A stretch of 9,082 nt of DNA, taken from the NCBI GenBank assembly GCA_021159845.1, contig JAGHDS010000020.1, positions 1-9,082 of the forward strand, written 5' to 3'. A program made the position numbers and the translations under genes. How positions within the stretch are numbered: the first letter of the stretch is position 1; each line of letters opens with the position of its first letter. This DNA comes from Anaerolineae bacterium. Its GTDB lineage: Bacteria > Chloroflexota > Anaerolineae > DUEN01. The notes below the pieces were generated by a model. It did not search any database. It worked only from the letters and a program-made list of their open reading frames with translations, and was not told the DNA's origin. Shown here one piece after another: positions 5,939 to 9,082 of the stretch.

Positions 5939-6964
5939 ATGAATGACGAGTTACCACGCCTGGCCTGTCTGCTCGCCCCTCAACGCAGCACGCAGTACGC
6001 CGATCTGGTAACCCGCCTGGCACTTCCAGAGCTGCAAATAAGCCCACTGGGGCCGCTCATCACTCGCGCGGAACATCGGGAAATCGGCGGAGGGTCCTTT
6101 CTCGTGCTCTCACTGCGAGAGGTACCCAACGAGGAACGCCTTATTATGTCCCTGGGGAGGCTGGCGATGACAAGGGGCGCCTTCTGGCTGAAAGAAACGG
6201 TCGGCGAGGAGCCCGGGCCATGGCTTCGCCCCATTGCTATCCTCCCCCCAACCGGGCTGCCCGCGACGCTACTCTATGCCCGCCGCTATCGCGGCAAGAC
6301 CAACGAGGAGATCACCCGACTTCTGATCAACGCGGCGCACTTCGCGTCGGACTTCGCTCAGACAGCAGGCCCGTTGGATATACTAGACCCGCTATGTGGG
6401 GGCGGAACGACGCTCTTCGCCGCGCTGGTCGCCGGGCATAACGCATATGGCATCGACCGGGCGCGCAATGATGTCACATCCACAGCGAGCTTCCTGCGTA
6501 ACTTCCTCACCGAGGCCGGGATCCGCTACACCCTCCGCGAGGAGCGGCTGCGCGGTCTGGGACACCGGTGGACCTTCGCCATCGAGGGGCCAACCGGGCC
6601 TCTGACCTGTATACTGGCCCACGGCGAAACAACCGACGCGGCAACCCTGCTGCCCGGTGTGCGCCCGCATTTGATCGTAGGGGATCTCCCCTATGGCATC
6701 CAGCACAAAGGCGCCGTGCTCGAGCTGCTGCAAGCAGCACTACCCGAGTGGGTAACGCTCCTCCGGCGAGGTGGTGCCCTTGCTCTGGCGTGGGATGCCA
6801 CCCGACTTCCCCGGCCTACGATCGTGGAAGTAGTCCAGACGGCAGCACCTTCCCTGACCGTCCTGGACGAACCTCCCTGGAGCCAGATGGCACACCCAGT
6901 CGACCGCGTCATCAAACGCCGGGATATACTGATAGCCCGGCGCGGACAGGCATTGGAGGGATGA
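5939..6964 (+). CDS. TRM11/THUMPD-like SAM-dependent RNA (guanine-N2) methyltransferase
   Basis: This 341-aa protein is a class I methyltransferase of the UPF0020/TRM11 group, most of which methylate the exocyclic amine of guanine in tRNA or rRNA. Numbered from ATG 5939, the SAM-binding motif I is DILDPLCGGGTTLFAALVAG (147-166), with the acidic end of strand 2 in GIDRAR (171-176). Catalytic motif IV reads GDLPYG (248-253); D-[PL]-P-[YF]-G is the form found in m2G enzymes such as THUMPD3. The roughly 110-residue N-terminal part shows no THUMP, ferredoxin-like or PUA pattern I recognise, so RNA recognition is unclear. ATG 5939 is chosen because GGAGG (5922-5926) lies 12 bases upstream and the conserved-looking sequence begins there; a TTG at 5837 would add 34 low-quality residues and overlap the small ORF. 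The ProRS-like gene follows after 3 bases, so the two are very likely cotranscribed. Confidence 0.82.
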   Translation: MNDELPRLACLLAPQRSTQYADLVTRLALPELQISPLGPLITRAEHREIGGGSFLVLSLREVPNEERLIMSLGRLAMTRGAFWLKETVGEEPGPWLRPIAILPPTGLPATLLYARRYRGKTNEEITRLLINAAHFASDFAQTAGPLDILDPLCGGGTTLFAALVAGHNAYGIDRARNDVTSTASFLRNFLTEAGIRYTLREERLRGLGHRWTFAIEGPTGPLTCILAHGETTDAATLLPGVRPHLIVGDLPYGIQHKGAVLELLQAALPEWVTLLRRGGALALAWDATRLPRPTIVEVVQTAAPSLTVLDEPPWSQMAHPVDRVIKRRDILIARRGQALEG

Positions 6965-6967
6965 GCA

Positions 6968-8500
6968 GTGGAGATTGAACGATTATTCGGACGCACACGA
7001 CGCGAGGTCGCCCGACAACGAGAGCCCGCGGGTCAAACCTGGCTGCGCCGGGCCGGATACCTACGCATGACAGCCGGCGGGACCTACACATGGCTTCCAT
7101 TGGGAGCCATCACCCTGGACAAGATCCGCCGGCTATGCGTGGACGCCGTGTCCGATGTGCAGCCGTTGTCCTGGCGTGGTGGAGATTCAGGTGCGGAGAT
7201 AGCAAACTGGCTATGCGAACTCACCCGCTCCGAGATCCGATCCTACCGCCAATTGCCACAACGGCTGCAGTGGGACAAGGCTCCGGACGTTGCCTCACTC
7301 GCCTGGCTAGAAGCCACGCAGGAGGAACTGGAGGCCAGCACCTCCACCACCTGGGACGACTGGCACGCCATCTGGACACGCCTGGGCCTCGAAGCCCAAG
7401 AGATCGCGACGGTTCCTCGCGTGGGCAGCCGGGCAAAGGCCTGGGCCACCCCCTGCGCCCAGGGGCCGGACCACTGGCTCGTCTGCTCAGCGTGCAGCTA
7501 CGCGGGTGAACCCGGCACAGTGCGTCCACAGATCGCCTCTCTACCCGAGGAGCCTCCCGAAGAGATGGAAAAGGTCGCCACCCCGGGGTGCGAGACCATA
7601 CAAGACGTAGCCGACTACCTCGGCGTCCCCACATCCCATACGCTCAAGGCCGTCTTCTACGCCACGGCCGAAGGACACATCGTCTTCGCCGTCATTCGCG
7701 GCGATCTGGAAGTAGACCCCGAGAAACTCGCGCGAGTTACAGGCCATCCACTACACCCGGCCACAGCGGAAGAGCTCAACGCCGCCGGGATCGTCGCTGG
7801 CTACGCATCGCCTATTGGCATCACACCCAACCCACTCATCACAGTGGTGGGTGATCCATCCATCCAGGCCAACATCAACTTCGTAGCTGGCGCCAATCAA
7901 GCGGGCTACCACTTACGCGGTGTCCGTTACCCGCGTGACTTTCAAGTGGATGCCCTGGAAGATATCGTACAAGCGGAGCCGGGCGACGCGTGCCCGGTCT
8001 GTGGAGCCCCCTTAGAAGCCGCCGATGGGCTCACCCTCACTCAGCTGGAGACAATTTCCCTAGCAGAGGCCACCTATCTCGACTCCGATGGACGGCCACA
8101 ATCGCTACACGCAGCGGTCGCCCGGGTTGATCTGGGTCGCATCCTGGTGGCTATCGCGGAGGCCCATCACGATGATTATGGGCTGATCCTTCCGCCCATC
8201 GTTGCCCCATACGACGCACACATCGTCATCCTAAGCCCGGGCCGCCCGGACGTAGCCAAAGCGGCGGACGAGCTTGCTCTGCGACTCACGGCAAACGGCT
8301 GGCTAGCCCTGTGGGATCGCCGGGATGAGAGCGCTGGGGTGAAGTTCACCGACGCAGACCTTATCGGCCTGCCCTGGCGCATCACCATCAGCCCGCGCAG
8401 CCTGAAACGAGGAGGAATCGAGGTAAAAGCCAGGGCAGAAGACAGACGATCCATCCTTACCATCGCACAGGTACCGGAGGCGCTCCCGACGCACCTCTAA
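6968..8500 (+). CDS. prolyl-tRNA synthetase paralogue with a degenerate catalytic core and intact editing domain
   Basis: It aligns along its length to bacterial-type ProRS but has 510 aa against about 570. Kept: the motif 1 region (RMTAGGTYTWLPLG, 33-46), EIRSYRQLP (89-97), a YbaK-type insertion domain (about 208-325), two CxxC knuckles (173/176, 342/345), the Arg of motif 3 (R391), and the anticodon-binding domain (about 410-500: APYDAHIVILSPG, DRRDESAGVKF, DADLIGLPWRI). Lost: the THEE element, motif 2 (FRDE...RGREF), the SGSHEF segment and GHIFQLGTKYS; the GIGVSR loop of motif 3 reads RVDLGR. Aminoacylation therefore looks impossible. By hand alignment to E. coli ProRS as I recall it, editing residues T277, K279, D350 and H369 correspond to T225, K227, D296 and H315, all present. 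Inferred role: clearing mischarged (Ala-)tRNA-Pro in trans, or tRNA-Pro sensing. GTG 6968 has GGAGGG (6955-6960) at 7 bases. A genuine proS should exist elsewhere. Confidence 0.85.
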   Translation: MEIERLFGRTRREVARQREPAGQTWLRRAGYLRMTAGGTYTWLPLGAITLDKIRRLCVDAVSDVQPLSWRGGDSGAEIANWLCELTRSEIRSYRQLPQRLQWDKAPDVASLAWLEATQEELEASTSTTWDDWHAIWTRLGLEAQEIATVPRVGSRAKAWATPCAQGPDHWLVCSACSYAGEPGTVRPQIASLPEEPPEEMEKVATPGCETIQDVADYLGVPTSHTLKAVFYATAEGHIVFAVIRGDLEVDPEKLARVTGHPLHPATAEELNAAGIVAGYASPIGITPNPLITVVGDPSIQANINFVAGANQAGYHLRGVRYPRDFQVDALEDIVQAEPGDACPVCGAPLEAADGLTLTQLETISLAEATYLDSDGRPQSLHAAVARVDLGRILVAIAEAHHDDYGLILPPIVAPYDAHIVILSPGRPDVAKAADELALRLTANGWLALWDRRDESAGVKFTDADLIGLPWRITISPRSLKRGGIEVKARAEDRRSILTIAQVPEALPTHL

Positions 8501-8634
8501 GCGACGAGCATCTCCGTACCTCTACATATCGACGATTTACCACAACACATACTACATATTGCCCAGTCCAAACGGCCGCAACGGCATCTTATGGGCTTGT
8601 TATGGGCTTGGCAGCATACAAAGTTGTGCACGAC
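8501..8634 (+). other. convergent intergenic region, no convincing terminator
   Basis: This gap separates the ProRS-like gene from the convergent MFS gene and is visibly richer in A/T than the flanking genes. It contains CTACATAT twice (8522-8529, 8552-8559), AACGGC twice (8571-8576, 8580-8585), a weak 4-bp hairpin GCCG-CAA-CGGC (8575-8585) and the tandem duplication listed separately. None is followed by a proper U-run on either strand, so termination is probably Rho-dependent or uses a non-canonical signal. No ORF of note. Confidence 0.5.
8589..8610 (+). repeat. perfect 11-bp tandem duplication TTATGGGCTTG x2
   Basis: TTATGGGCTTG occurs at 8589-8599 and again, without a gap, at 8600-8610, just beyond the MFS stop codon. 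Two exact 11-base copies suggest replication slippage. The copy number may vary between strains. No function is evident. Confidence 0.8.
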
Positions 8635-9082
8635 CTACCCAAGCGAGCCAGCGGCCCGTGCCTGGACCGAGCGTCGGAAAATGGACAGGAGAGCAATTGA
8701 GCCCAGGTTGACAAGGCCGGCGACCACGAATGGAAGCCCAGGGGTAACTTCGAACAGAGCACCGGCGACCATCGACCCGATGATCATAGCGAGGTTCCAC
8801 CCCAGGTGGATGAACCCTAAAACGCGCCCGCGTTCCTCGGGACCGGTTGCCAGGGCAACAAGGGTAGGCAGTAGCGTTGAGAGCGACCACGCGGCGGCGA
8901 TCCCCACCGTCCCCGAGAGGAACACGGCCCACAAGCTGGAGGAACCGAGAGCAATGCCGGGCATACTGCCGATGAGCACAACAAAGGTGATCGCCGTTAC
9001 GGGAATGGGGCCCCACCGGTCCGCCGTGTGCCCTACGACAGCCTGAGAAAGGGAGGCCGCCATCCAGCTCACCGTGGCGTAC
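8635..9082 (-). CDS. MFS transporter, C-terminal part (cut by the right window edge)
   Basis: The frame is open to the window edge; the GTG at 9072 is simply the first internal candidate start, and at least Y-A-T precede it in frame, so the true start lies outside. The visible ~148 residues look like the last four helices (TM9-12) of a 12-helix major facilitator. A motif-A-like loop, GHTADRWGP, joins two helices. It is followed by hydrophobic segments around AITFVVLIGSMPGIAL, AVFLSGTVGIAAAW, WNLAMIIGSMVAGALF and FVVAGLVNLGSIALLSIF. The cytoplasmic loop GPEERGRVLG resembles that of drug-efflux-type MFS proteins, but substrate cannot be judged from this half. It runs convergent to the ProRS-like gene and belongs to a different transcription unit. 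Confidence 0.85.
   Translation of the reverse strand, partial: YATVSWMAASLSQAVVGHTADRWGPIPVTAITFVVLIGSMPGIALGSSSLWAVFLSGTVGIAAAWSLSTLLPTLVALATGPEERGRVLGFIHLGWNLAMIIGSMVAGALFEVTPGLPFVVAGLVNLGSIALLSIFRRSVQARAAGSLG

Noticed and set aside
8470..8520. GGTACCGGAG / CTCCGTACC imperfect stem at the end of the ProRS-like gene as an intrinsic terminator
   Set aside because: The loop is 32 bases, one arm lies inside the coding sequence, there is a bulge, and no U-run follows.
1..9082. Defence island, mobile element, CRISPR array or biosynthetic cluster
   Set aside because: No repeats with spacers, transposase, integrase, toxin-antitoxin, nuclease or large modular enzymes were seen; the genes are mostly housekeeping or metabolic in type.

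Overview
This is a 9.1-kb stretch of GC-rich bacterial chromosome with tightly packed genes. Seven full-length plus-strand genes run from about base 122 to 8500, and one truncated minus-strand gene enters from the right edge. There are no phage, IS, CRISPR or stable-RNA signals. The gene style suggests a member of Chloroflexota or a similar free-living, GC-rich lineage: two-cysteine knuckles in a ProRS-type protein, strong GGAGG ribosome sites, GTG/TTG starts, and a small peptide beginning MDELVKL. That placement is an inference from memory of protein style, not from a marker gene.

Layout. Bases 63-91 hold a good sigma-70-type promoter. Behind it lie a class V (PLP) aminotransferase, queuine/preQ1 tRNA-guanine transglycosylase (tgt, overlapping by 4 bases), a sulfatase-superfamily hydrolase, undecaprenyl-diphosphatase (uppP, 3 bases after the sulfatase), and a PstS-like lipoprotein (6 bases after uppP). 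A 283-base gap follows, holding an inverted repeat, a hairpin, an unusually long match to the anti-Shine-Dalgarno end of 16S rRNA, and a 27-codon ORF. Next come a THUMPD/TRM11-like RNA methyltransferase and a prolyl-tRNA-synthetase paralogue (3 bases apart). A convergent gap of 134 bases separates these from the C-terminal part of an MFS transporter on the minus strand.

How the genes fit together. Three of the seven plus-strand genes concern tRNA: tgt, the probable guanine-N2 methyltransferase and the ProRS-like protein. The others concern the envelope (uppP, the sulfatase-like hydrolase, the PstS-like lipoprotein) or have an uncertain substrate (the aminotransferase). Close spacing supports one or two transcription units, but no single pathway ties them together.

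The most interesting item is the 510-residue ProRS paralogue. It keeps the YbaK-type editing domain with its key residues and the C-terminal anticodon-binding domain, but has lost motif 2, the THEE and HEF elements and the GHIFQLGTKYS proline-pocket segment. It looks like a synthetase turned into a full-length tRNA-Pro trans-editing or regulatory protein. Second is the sulfatase homologue, which has Thr where the formylglycine Cys/Ser should be.
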